Positions 32,724 through 40,824 of a stretch of 43,042 bases of DNA are shown one piece after another (position 1 is the first letter of the stretch; the number at the start of each line of letters is the position of its first letter). Under the pieces are notes generated by a model. It worked only from the letters and a program-made list of their open reading frames with translations, was not told the origin of the DNA and ran no database searches. The stretch spans positions 1-43,042 of the forward strand of contig JAKDLH010000002.1 of assembly GCA_030452945.1 (NCBI GenBank), read 5' to 3'. Origin of the DNA: Microlunatus sp. (GTDB lineage Bacteria; Actinomycetota; Actinomycetes; Propionibacteriales; Propionibacteriaceae). Made by a program: the position numbers and the translations under genes.

Positions 32724-35285
32724 ATGACTGACCGAGCCGGGACGATCGGCAGCGGCGAGTCTCACCGGGTTCTGGTGGTGTCGGCCGACATGGGCAGCGG
32801 ACACAACGCGACCGCGGCAGCCCTGACCGAGGACATCGATCGCCGGTGGCCCGGCAGCAGCGTCCGACGGGTCGACGCGTTGGACCTGATGGGGGTGGGA
32901 CCGCTCTTCCGCCGGATCTACGTCGGCAACGTCGAGCACACACCATGGCTGTACGAGTTCTTCTACGCCTCACTGTGGCGGCATCGATGGTTTGCCGAGG
33001 CCTCGAAACGGTTCACCGGCACCTGGTGCGGTCGCCGGCTGGTACCGATCCTGGACGAGTTCGACCCCGATCTGGTGGTGTCCACCTACCCGCTGGGCAG
33101 CTCAGGACTGGCGTGGCTGCGCCGCCACCGGGGGCTCTCGGTCCCGACCGCCGCTTGGGTGTCGGACTTCTCGCCCCACCCGTTCTGGGTCTACCGCGAC
33201 CTCGACTTGAATGTTGTGCTGCACGAGGTGGCGGCGGTCACCGCCCGGGCCGCCGAGCCGCAGGCGCGGGTGGTGGTGGGCCCGCCGCCGGTGGTCGCCG
33301 CCTTCTGCACCGGCGAAACCGGCTTGACCAGCGAGCCCAACCCGGCCGTGCCGAGCCCGTCGACCCGCCCCACCACGCCGTCCGCACCGGCGAATCCGGA
33401 CCCGGACCGACTGAAAGTGCTGCTGTCCTGCGGCAGCTACTCGTTCGGGGACACGCTGGGGCTGGTGCGCAGCGTGGTGACCGGCTGCCCTGACGTTGAG
33501 CTGATCGCGGTCTGCGGTCGCGACGCACAGACCCATCGCGCGCTGTTGGACCTGAACTGTCCGGCGGAGCGGCTGCGAGTGCTGGGCTGGGTGGACGACA
33601 TGCCGTCGCTGGTCCGGCAGGTCGACCTGATGCTGACCAACGCGGGCGGCGCGACCGCGCTGGAGGCGCTGGCCAGCGGGGTGCCGGTGGTGATGTTCGA
33701 GCCGATCGCCGCCCACGGCCGGGCCAACGCCGACCTGATGGTCATTAGCGGCCTGGCCGACCTGGTCGGCGACGCCGACCGGCTGGCGGACTACCTGACG
33801 GCCACCGTGCGCGATCGGGCTGCGCTGCGCGGGCTGCGGGATCGAACGCTCGCCCACCTGCGTCGGCCTGATCTCGCCGACGGGCTCGGTCTGCTCGCCG
33901 AGTCACGTCCCCACCAGGACACCCCGGTCCGGCGGGCCTGGCCGATCCGGCCGACTGACGCCTTGTTCGCAGCCGTGGAGACTGACGACGTGCCCCAGGA
34001 GGTGGGCGTGGTCTGCCAGCTCGGCGCCGGACCGGACGGCCGGGTGCCGAGTCTCGACGCCCTGCGCCTAGAGCTGGCGGCCCGGGCCCGGTTGCTGCCC
34101 GCCCTGCACCGTCGACTTGCTGGCACTGGACGCCTCGGCTGGATCACCGACACCGACCTGGATATGGACCGGCAGGTGGGCGAATGGGTGCTGTCGACCG
34201 ACTCCGGCTCACCCGAGGCCCGGCTGGAGATGGCGATGACCGCGGTCGGGAGGTTCTGGTCGCAGCGTCTGCCCCGCGACCGGCCGGCTTTTCAGGTCCA
34301 GCTGATCCGAGCCGAGCACGGCCCGCTCCGGGAAGGCGCCACCGGCTCTCCGGCCGTGGCCGCCTTGGTCGCGTTCAAGATGCATCACGCGGTGGCGGAC
34401 GGCATCTCCGCCCTGAGCCTGCTGGACCGCCTGCTGACTCGACCGTCCGGTCTGGACCGGGCGAGTTCATCAGGTCCGACGAGCGAGTCGGGGTCCGCCG
34501 CCTCGACGGCCCGGGCGGCCGTCACCGGACTGGTCAGCCTCGCCGCTCAGGGCCTGGCGCCGCCTCAGCCGTTGAGCCGTCCCCCAAGTCGGGACCGTCA
34601 GGTGGTGGGCTGGACGGTGTCGCTGGCCGAGGTGACGGCTCGGTCGAGCGCGTTGGGTGTCCGACGCCACGAGTTCGTCCTCGGTCTGATCGCCGAGGCC
34701 CTCGGCCGGCTGCTGCGTCCGGCCGCTCTGGTGCGCGACGGCTCGAGTCTGCGGGCGATGGTGCCGGTCGCCATCCGGCCGGCCCGGCTGGACCGCTTCT
34801 TCGGCAACTGGACCGGAACCTTGGCCGTTGACCTGCCGGTGGAGCCGATGCCGTTCTCTACCCGGGTGGATCTGCTGGCCCGCGAGATGCGGACTCGGGC
34901 GAGTCGGGGCGAGCCGCTCGCCAGCCACCTGGTGCTCCGGGCGGCCGGTCGGCTGCCCCGACGACTGTTCGCGGCCGCGGCCCGAGCCGTCTACGGGGCC
35001 CGGTTCTTCCACACCATCGTCTCCTACCTGCCCGGGCCCCGGGAGGAGCGCTTCTTGGCCGGCGCACGGGTCGGGGCCATTTATCCAGTGCTGCCGTTGG
35101 CCCCCGGCGTGCCGATCACCGTGGCCACGGTCACCTTCGACTCGACGTTGGGGGTCGGGGTCACTGTCGACTCCGGACTGGGCGTGGATCCCGACACTGT
35201 TCGAGCGGCTTGGGACCAAGCCTGGGCGGCCACGGACGGCCAGCCGGCCGGGGCGCCGGTCAGCGCGGCCCCAACCGGCAGCTGA
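32724..35285 (+). CDS. Fusion of MGDG-synthase-type glycosyltransferase and WS/DGAT-type acyltransferase
   Basis: This is an 853-residue two-enzyme protein. Residues 15-190 form the MGDG-synthase N-terminal domain (SADMGSGHNATAAAL near 20, DLVVSTYPLGSSGL) and about 230-370 the GT28-type nucleotide-sugar domain (LLSCGSYSFGD, TNAGGATALEALASGVPVV near 305). From about 400 to 840 it resembles wax ester synthase/diacylglycerol acyltransferases: the catalytic motif HHAVADG is at 554-560, followed by RAMVPVAIRP, FFGNWTGTLAVDLPV and a C-terminal FHTIVSYLPGPRE segment. One protein could thus glycosylate a lipid and transfer an acyl chain to it or to its product. The start is ATG after GAGAGGGG. A DMT transporter and an SDR follow in the same direction, suggesting a lipid locus. 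The product is unknown. Confidence 0.85.
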   Translation: MTDRAGTIGSGESHRVLVVSADMGSGHNATAAALTEDIDRRWPGSSVRRVDALDLMGVGPLFRRIYVGNVEHTPWLYEFFYASLWRHRWFAEASKRFTGTWCGRRLVPILDEFDPDLVVSTYPLGSSGLAWLRRHRGLSVPTAAWVSDFSPHPFWVYRDLDLNVVLHEVAAVTARAAEPQARVVVGPPPVVAAFCTGETGLTSEPNPAVPSPSTRPTTPSAPANPDPDRLKVLLSCGSYSFGDTLGLVRSVVTGCPDVELIAVCGRDAQTHRALLDLNCPAERLRVLGWVDDMPSLVRQVDLMLTNAGGATALEALASGVPVVMFEPIAAHGRANADLMVISGLADLVGDADRLADYLTATVRDRAALRGLRDRTLAHLRRPDLADGLGLLAESRPHQDTPVRRAWPIRPTDALFAAVETDDVPQEVGVVCQLGAGPDGRVPSLDALRLELAARARLLPALHRRLAGTGRLGWITDTDLDMDRQVGEWVLSTDSGSPEARLEMAMTAVGRFWSQRLPRDRPAFQVQLIRAEHGPLREGATGSPAVAALVAFKMHHAVADGISALSLLDRLLTRPSGLDRASSSGPTSESGSAASTARAAVTGLVSLAAQGLAPPQPLSRPPSRDRQVVGWTVSLAEVTARSSALGVRRHEFVLGLIAEALGRLLRPAALVRDGSSLRAMVPVAIRPARLDRFFGNWTGTLAVDLPVEPMPFSTRVDLLAREMRTRASRGEPLASHLVLRAAGRLPRRLFAAAARAVYGARFFHTIVSYLPGPREERFLAGARVGAIYPVLPLAPGVPITVATVTFDSTLGVGVTVDSGLGVDPDTVRAAWDQAWAATDGQPAGAPVSAAPTGS

Positions 35286-35298
35286 GGGAGGCTTAACG

Positions 35299-36186
35299 AT
35301 GGACGGCTCCACCGTGATCGCCGTACCGATCGCTCTGGGCGCGGCCGCTGCGTTCGGCGGTGCGGGCTATCTGCAGCACGTGGCCGCCCACCAGGCGCCG
35401 CCGCGCGGACCGCTGCGCCCGCGGCTGCTGTGGGACCTGCTGCAGATCCGGGGGTTCCGGTGGAGCATCGTGCTCAGCGCGCTGGCCTTCGCCTTTCAGG
35501 TCTCGGCGCTGAGCCTCGCCCCGCTCGCGCTGGTGCAGCCCCTGCTGATCACCCAGTTGATTGTCTTCCTCGGACTGGTCACGGTCCGACAGCACCGCAC
35601 CCAGGATCGCAAGCTGCTGCTCGGAGCGGGTCTGGCCGCAGTTGGACTGACCGTGTTTCTGCTCACCAGTCGGCCGTCTCCGACACCTCCGGGGGTCCAG
35701 ATCAGCGGCGGCGCGGCGCTGACTCTGGGACTGACCCTGGCGGGGGTGGTGATCGCCGCTCTGGTCGCGGCGTCCCGACTGCCGAGCGAATGGCGATCGG
35801 TCTGCCTGGCCGTGGCCTGCGCCGTCTGTTACGGGGTCACCGCGGGGTTGGTGCGCACCCTCAGCCTCTCGGGCTGGGGCTCGCTGTTCCAGCACTGGGA
35901 GCTGTACGCCATCGTGGTGATCGCGCCGTTGGGTTTCCTGCTCAACCAGAACGCCTTCCAGAACGGCGTCCTGGGCTCGGTCGCGGTCTCCATCATCACG
36001 GTCGGGGATCCGATCGTCTCGATCACAGTCGGGGCCATCTGGCTGGGGGAGACGCTGGCCGTCGGCTGGGGCTGGACCACCGCTCAGGTCCTGTCGCTGC
36101 TGATCACCATCGCCGGCACGATGCTGCTGGCCCACCGTGCCCAGGTGGTCGTCGACCGCGCCGGCCAGAGCGCCTCGGCGGAGTAG
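35299..36186 (+). CDS. DMT (EamA-like) transporter
   Basis: This 295-residue protein has ten predicted helices and belongs to the drug/metabolite transporter superfamily: an N-terminal helix with ALGAAAAFGGAGYLQHVAA, ALSLAPLALVQPLLITQLIVFLGL in helices 3-4, and the conserved late repeat VSIITVGDPIVSITVGAIWLGETL with ITIAGTMLLAHR at the end. ATG at 35,299 has GGGAGGC upstream and follows the fusion enzyme by 13 bases. Related DMT proteins move or flip lipids or small metabolites; handling the product of the upstream enzyme is a reasonable but untested idea. Confidence 0.85.
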   Translation: MDGSTVIAVPIALGAAAAFGGAGYLQHVAAHQAPPRGPLRPRLLWDLLQIRGFRWSIVLSALAFAFQVSALSLAPLALVQPLLITQLIVFLGLVTVRQHRTQDRKLLLGAGLAAVGLTVFLLTSRPSPTPPGVQISGGAALTLGLTLAGVVIAALVAASRLPSEWRSVCLAVACAVCYGVTAGLVRTLSLSGWGSLFQHWELYAIVVIAPLGFLLNQNAFQNGVLGSVAVSIITVGDPIVSITVGAIWLGETLAVGWGWTTAQVLSLLITIAGTMLLAHRAQVVVDRAGQSASAE

Positions 36187-36202
36187 AGCTGAGGCTGGTG
36201 CG

Positions 36203-36936
36203 ATGGAGCTGACCGGAGCCCGAGCCCTCGTCACCGGGGCCAGTAGCGGCATCGGCCGGGCCGTCAGTGTGGCCCTGGCCCGGGACGGCACCCGGCTGGT
36301 GGTCACCGGTCGGGACCGAACCCAGCTGACGCAGGTGGCCGCGCCACCGAAGCCAGAGCCTGGCCGGCCGACCTGAGCGATCCGGCTCAGCGCGCGGCCC
36401 TGGCGCACCACACCGAGAATCTGGACCTGGTCGTGCTCAGTGCCGGGCTGGGTCGCCGAGACCTGCTCAGCGATCATCCGGCGGCCGACGTGCAACGGCT
36501 GGTCGGGTTCAACCTGACCGATCAGATCGACCTGGTCACCCGGCTGCTGCCCCGGCTGAACCGCTCCGGACGGCTGGTCGTAGTGGGCTCCATTGCCGGC
36601 GCGCTCGGGGTGGCCGAGGAGTCGGTCTACGCCGCGTCGAAGGCCGGCCTGATGATCTTCGCCGACAGCCTGCGGGGCGAGCTGGCCCGGCGCGGCGTAG
36701 GGGTCACGGTGCTGGTTCCCGGGGTCGTCGACACCGCCTTCTTCGACCGCCGAGGTGCGCCGTACGACCGCCGCCTCCCGCGCCCGGTCTCCGCCGAGCG
36801 GGTGGCCCGGGCGCTGCTGCGGGGCTTGCGCCGCGACCGCGCCGAGGTGGTGGTTCCCGGCTGGTTGCGGATCCCGATCGTGGTTCGCGCGGTCCTCCCG
36901 CAGACCTACGCCCGAGCCGTCCGCCGATGGGGCTGA
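36203..36936 (+). pseudogene. Short-chain dehydrogenase gene with a one-base deletion
   Basis: The frame from ATG 36,203 gives a normal SDR start (ALVTGASSGIG, RLVVTGRDRTQLTQVA), then stops at 36,376. From about 36,343, one frame over, the protein continues as ATEARAWPADLSDPAQRAAL, LDLVVLSAGLG (the NAG position), VVGSIAG with the catalytic Ser, YAASK with Tyr/Lys, and TVLVPGVVDTAFF, to a stop at 36,936. Adding one base near 36,343 (in GCCGCGCCACC) would give one SDR of about 244 residues. Without it the cofactor and catalytic halves are separate. It follows the DMT gene by 16 bases. Confidence 0.78.
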
Positions 36937-36961
36937 CGGCCCAGACCGTCGAGGCGTGGAC

Positions 36962-37969
36962 TCAGCCGCGCATCGCCCGCAGCGACTCCCGCAGCGAGCT
37001 GGTGGTGGCCAGCACAGCCGACGGCTCATAGCCGCAGTGCGCCATGCAGTTGGCGCAGCGCGGGTCGCGGCCCCGGCCGTACGCCTCCCAATCGGTGGTT
37101 TCCACCAGCTCGGCGTAGGTCTTGGCGTAGCCATCGCTCATCAGGTAGCAGGGGCGCTGCCAGCCGAATAGCGAATAGCTGGGAATGCCCCACGCGGTGC
37201 AGCCGAAGTCGGTCTTGCCCTCCAGGAAGTCCAGGAACATCGGCGAGTGGTTGAGCCGCCAACGCTTGCGGTTGCCGCCGGCGAACGCCTTGGTGAACAG
37301 CTCCCGCGTCTCCGCTACACCCAGGAAATGCTCCTGATCCGGCGCCTTGGCGTAGGCATAGGCCGGGGAAACCATCATCTGGTCGACCTCGAGGTCGTCG
37401 TTCAGGTAGTTGAGCACGTCGATCACGGTCTGCGGGGTGTCGGTGTTGAACACGGTGGTGTTGGTCGTCACCCGGAAACCACGCTCCTTGAGCCAGCGCA
37501 CCGCGGCCACGGCCTCCTCGAACACGCCTTCCTGGTTGACCGAGAGGTCGTGACGCTCCTTCAGCCCGTCGATGTGCACGGTGAAGGCGAACCGGTGGGA
37601 CGGCTGGAAGTCGAACTTGTGCCACCACTTGCGTACCAGTAGGGCGTTGGTGCACAGATACACGTACTTCTTGCGCGCCAGCAGTTCGTTGACCATCTCA
37701 TCGATCTGCGGGTGCATCAGCGGCTCGCCGCCCGCGATGGAGACCATCGGCGCCCCGCACTCCTCCATCGCCGCGACCGCGTCGGCCACCGGCATCCGGC
37801 GTCGCAGCTGGTCGGCCGGGTGCTGGATCTTGCCGCAGCCCGCACAGCCCAGATTGCAGGCGAACAACGGCTCGAGCTCGACCAGCAGCGGGAACTTGTC
37901 TCGACGCTTGATCTTCTGGCGGAACAGGTACGTGCCCATGGTGAGGCTCTGTCGCAACGGCATGGTCAT
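36962..37969 (-). CDS. hpnH: Hopanoid biosynthesis radical SAM protein HpnH
   Basis: This is a 335-residue radical SAM enzyme with the cluster motif C-N-L-G-C-A-G-C (Cys38, 42, 45), GGEPLMHPQ near 82 and LCTNALLV near 106 of the SAM fold, and a C-terminal Cys-rich segment DPRCANCMAHCGYEPSA. The sequence closely follows the HpnH type, which joins the 5'-deoxyadenosyl radical to diploptene to make adenosylhopane, the first step of side-chain extension. The start overlaps the upstream fusion gene by ATGA; an ATG two codons later is possible. Its neighbours (IspH/HpnG-like fusion, squalene-hopene cyclase part) support the hopanoid role. Confidence 0.93.
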   Translation of the reverse strand: MTMPLRQSLTMGTYLFRQKIKRRDKFPLLVELEPLFACNLGCAGCGKIQHPADQLRRRMPVADAVAAMEECGAPMVSIAGGEPLMHPQIDEMVNELLARKKYVYLCTNALLVRKWWHKFDFQPSHRFAFTVHIDGLKERHDLSVNQEGVFEEAVAAVRWLKERGFRVTTNTTVFNTDTPQTVIDVLNYLNDDLEVDQMMVSPAYAYAKAPDQEHFLGVAETRELFTKAFAGGNRKRWRLNHSPMFLDFLEGKTDFGCTAWGIPSYSLFGWQRPCYLMSDGYAKTYAELVETTDWEAYGRGRDPRCANCMAHCGYEPSAVLATTSSLRESLRAMRG

Positions 37970-39540
37970 CGGGAACGGATCTCCTTCGGCAACGTGAACT
38001 CAACGGATTCGTAGGTGATGTCGCGGTGGTGGACCTCGACCGGTCCGAGCGCGCCGAGGGCCCCCACCACGTCGTCGACCAGAGACTGCGGAGCCGAGGC
38101 GCCCGCCGTGAGCGCAACCGTCCGCACCCCGCCCAGCCAGCCCAGGTCGATGTCATCGGCATCCTCGATCAGGTGCGCCGGGATGCCGTCACGCGCGGCG
38201 CGCTCGACCAGGCGGACCGAGTTGAAGGAGTTCGCCGAGCCGACCACCAGGCACAGCTGGGCCTCGGCGGTCACAGCGGCCAGGGCCTGCTGGCGATTGG
38301 TGGTGGCGTAGCAGATGTCGTCCGAGGCGGGACCGCGCAGCAGCGGAAACCGCTCGGCCAAGACGTCGACGATGCTGGCCACCTCGTCGGCGGCCAACGT
38401 GGTCTGGACCAGATAGGAGATCCGGGCGGGATCGGGCACCTGCACCCGCCATGCCGCGTCGACGTCTTCGATCAGCACCGTGTGCTCGGGTCGCTCACCC
38501 ATGGTGCCGACCGTCTCCTCGTGCCCGGCGTGGCCGATGAACAGCACGGTCTGACCCGCGTCGGCGAAGCGCCGCACCTCCGCGTGCACTTTGCTGACCA
38601 GCGGGCAGGTGGCGTCCACCACGGCCAGCTCTCGCTCCGCCGCCGTGGTCCGCACCGCTGGGGCTACCCCGTGGGCGGAGAACACCACCGGGTACCCGTC
38701 CGGCACCTCGCTGAGCTCCTCGACGAAGACTGCGCCTCGCTCCCGCAGACCGGTGACCACATGTCGGTTGTGCACGATCTGCTTGCGGACGTACACCGGG
38801 GCCCCGCGCTGCTCCAGCAGCCGGTCCACGATGTCGATGGCCCGAACCACCCCGGCGCAGAAGGAGCGCGGACCGGCCACCAGCACCTGCCGCCGGCCGC
38901 GCGCGGCACCCCAGGCTGCCAGAGCCGGGCCGACCCGCTCCAGCACCCGCAGCGCGTGCTGCAGCTTGGCGACCGTGGCCGGTCGCCACAGCGACGCGAC
39001 GCTGTCGTCGGCGATCACCCGGACCACCACCGGGTCGAGATCGGTTCCGTCCTGAAGCAGCCACGCCGACTCGGTGTCCACGGCCAGCGCGCCCGCGTCG
39101 GCCAGCTCGGCCCGCTCACCACGACGGGTGACCAGATGGTCGACACTGACGACCGGGCCGGTCCAGACCCGCAACCCGGCCCGCCGCAGGGTGGCCGCCA
39201 CCAGTCGAGCGGCCGGGCACTCCAGCGTCGCCGGCACGGGCGCCTGGGCCCTCGCCGACACGGGCGCCTGGGCCCTCGTCAGCTGGTGCACCTGGGTCGC
39301 CACCACGATGTCGCCGGGCCGCAGCGCCGGGTCGAGGCCACCTGCCACCCCGGCCACGGCCACCGGCCCGGTCCGGGGCAGCCGACCCGCGGCCACCGCC
39401 CTTTTCGCGGCAGCCGGGCCGGCGCCGGCGACCTGCACCGTGGCGGCCGGGAGACCGCGGCGCAGGGCCCGGGCCTCCAGCCAGGTGGGGGCGTAGACCA
39501 GCGGCTCGCCGCTCGCTGGACGCTGGGTCATCCCGGTCAT
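37966..39540 (-). CDS. Fusion of HpnG-like nucleosidase/phosphorylase and IspH
   Basis: This is a 524-residue protein with two parts. Residues 12-205 form a purine-nucleoside-phosphorylase-like domain (AGAGPAAAKRAV, VAGVAGGLDPALRPGDIVVAT, AVDTESAWL) of the HpnG type, which removes adenine from adenosylhopane. Residues 217-524 form IspH (4-hydroxy-3-methylbut-2-enyl diphosphate reductase), with the three iron-sulfur Cys at 228, 312 and 410, HNRH near 260, GHAGHEETVGTMGE with His340/Glu342, and SANSFNSVRL near 435. IspH supplies isopentenyl and dimethylallyl diphosphate for squalene. ATGA overlaps link it to the genes on both sides. The two parts act at opposite ends of hopanoid synthesis. Confidence 0.9.
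   Translation of the reverse strand: MTGMTQRPASGEPLVYAPTWLEARALRRGLPAATVQVAGAGPAAAKRAVAAGRLPRTGPVAVAGVAGGLDPALRPGDIVVATQVHQLTRAQAPVSARAQAPVPATLECPAARLVAATLRRAGLRVWTGPVVSVDHLVTRRGERAELADAGALAVDTESAWLLQDGTDLDPVVVRVIADDSVASLWRPATVAKLQHALRVLERVGPALAAWGAARGRRQVLVAGPRSFCAGVVRAIDIVDRLLEQRGAPVYVRKQIVHNRHVVTGLRERGAVFVEELSEVPDGYPVVFSAHGVAPAVRTTAAERELAVVDATCPLVSKVHAEVRRFADAGQTVLFIGHAGHEETVGTMGERPEHTVLIEDVDAAWRVQVPDPARISYLVQTTLAADEVASIVDVLAERFPLLRGPASDDICYATTNRQQALAAVTAEAQLCLVVGSANSFNSVRLVERAARDGIPAHLIEDADDIDLGWLGGVRTVALTAGASAPQSLVDDVVGALGALGPVEVHHRDITYESVEFTLPKEIRSR
39235..39278 (-). repeat. Perfect 20-bp direct repeat inside the HpnG-like domain
   Basis: The 20-bp unit CACGGGCGCCTGGGCCCTCG occurs at 39,235-39,254 and again at 39,259-39,278, a 24-bp period that keeps the frame. 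It encodes two RAQAPVxA copies in a loop of the phosphorylase domain, probably a recent tandem duplication. Confidence 0.75.
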
Positions 39541-40724
39541 CGGTGACCTCCCAGATAGCGACCCAGGGCGCTGACCGGGAACACGAGCCGGTACAGGTGA
39601 TAGCTGAGATAGAAGTCCCCGGGGAACCCGGTGCCGGTGGCGTACGGCTCGTCCCAGCCTCCGTCGGACCGCTGCCGACCGACTAGCCAGGCGATTCCGG
39701 CCCGGGTGGCCGGCGCGTCCTGCTGGCCGGCGGACAGCAGGGCCAGCAGGGCCCAGGCGGTCTGGGAGGGCGTCGACTCCCCGGAACCGATCCACGCTGG
39801 GTCGGTGTAGGAGCGCAGATCCTCGCCCCAGCCTCCGTCAAGGTTTTGGTGCTCGACCAGCCAGGTGACGGCCCGGCGGATGGGGGCGCCGTTGGACGGT
39901 CGCCCCGCCGCGACCAGGGCCGGGACCGCGGCCCCGGTGCCGTAGATGTGGTTGGCGCCCCAGCGGCCGAACCACGAGCCGTCCGGGTTCTGCTCGGCCA
40001 GCAGCCAGTCCACCGCGTCGGCCAGGTCGGCGGCGGGTGCCCCGGTGGCGGCGAGCATCTCCAGCACATGGGCGGTGACGTCGGCGCTGGGCGGGTCGAT
40101 GACCGCCCCGAAATCGCAGAACGGCAGCCGGGAGGCGAGCTGGCGGGTGTTGTCGGCGTCGAAGGCAGCCCAGCCGCCCCGCCGACAACGCATCGCCCGA
40201 ACCCAGTCGACACCCCGCCGTGCCGCGGCCGCCCGGTCCGGGGTCGAGCGCGCTCGACGCAGGGCGAGCACCACCTCGGCGGTGTCGTCGATGTCGGGAT
40301 AGAGGTCGTTGTCGAACTCGAAGGCCCAGCCCCCCGGCGCGGCGTCGCGGCGGACGGCCCAGTCGCCGCGGACCGAGATCTCCTCGGCCACCAGCCAGTC
40401 GGCCGCCGTCTCCAGCGCGGGGTGCTCGGCCGGGAGCCCGGCGTCGCCCAGAGCGATCATGGCCAGCGCGGTGTCCCAGACCGGGGACTGGCAGGCCTCG
40501 ATCCGCCGCACCGCTCCGGCCGGGGTGTCCTCGCGTACGGTGAAGCGCTCCCAGCCGGCCAGTCCACGATCGATGACGGCCTTGTCGGCCGGGCGGCCCA
40601 GAGCCTGCAGGGCCATCAGCGAGTACACCCACGGCGGCTGGATGCCGCCCCAGCACCCGTCGGCCTCCTGCCGCTCGACCACCCAGTCGGCCATTGCACC
40701 CTCGGTGAGGATCAGGCGTTCCAC
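39537..40724 (-). CDS. shc: Squalene-hopene cyclase, C-terminal portion only
   Basis: This 395-residue protein matches the C-terminal 60% of squalene-hopene cyclases (usually 620-680 residues). It has the protonating motif DIDDTAE at 144-150, the GDWAVRR and GGWAFEFDN blocks before it, and repeated QW motifs (QEADGCWGG, RGGWAAF, QNPDGSWFGRWG, QNLDGGWGED, QRSDGGWDE), ending in FYLSYHLYRLVFPVSALGRYL. About 250 N-terminal residues, which form much of the second barrel, are absent; homology starts near residue 12, and only about 100 bases separate it from the MFS gene. GTG 40,724 and ATG 40,694 are possible starts, neither with a strong site. It is probably a broken gene, or less likely one half of a split enzyme. 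Confidence 0.85.
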   Translation of the reverse strand: MERLILTEGAMADWVVERQEADGCWGGIQPPWVYSLMALQALGRPADKAVIDRGLAGWERFTVREDTPAGAVRRIEACQSPVWDTALAMIALGDAGLPAEHPALETAADWLVAEEISVRGDWAVRRDAAPGGWAFEFDNDLYPDIDDTAEVVLALRRARSTPDRAAAARRGVDWVRAMRCRRGGWAAFDADNTRQLASRLPFCDFGAVIDPPSADVTAHVLEMLAATGAPAADLADAVDWLLAEQNPDGSWFGRWGANHIYGTGAAVPALVAAGRPSNGAPIRRAVTWLVEHQNLDGGWGEDLRSYTDPAWIGSGESTPSQTAWALLALLSAGQQDAPATRAGIAWLVGRQRSDGGWDEPYATGTGFPGDFYLSYHLYRLVFPVSALGRYLGGHR

Positions 40725-40824
40725 TATCTGGCGCGCGTCTCGCAGAATTCGAACCGCAAGCTCCGCGACGTCGCGGCGGCTGTCGTCGACGAGGTGATCC
40801 AGCGAGGTGAGTCGGCTCGATCCG

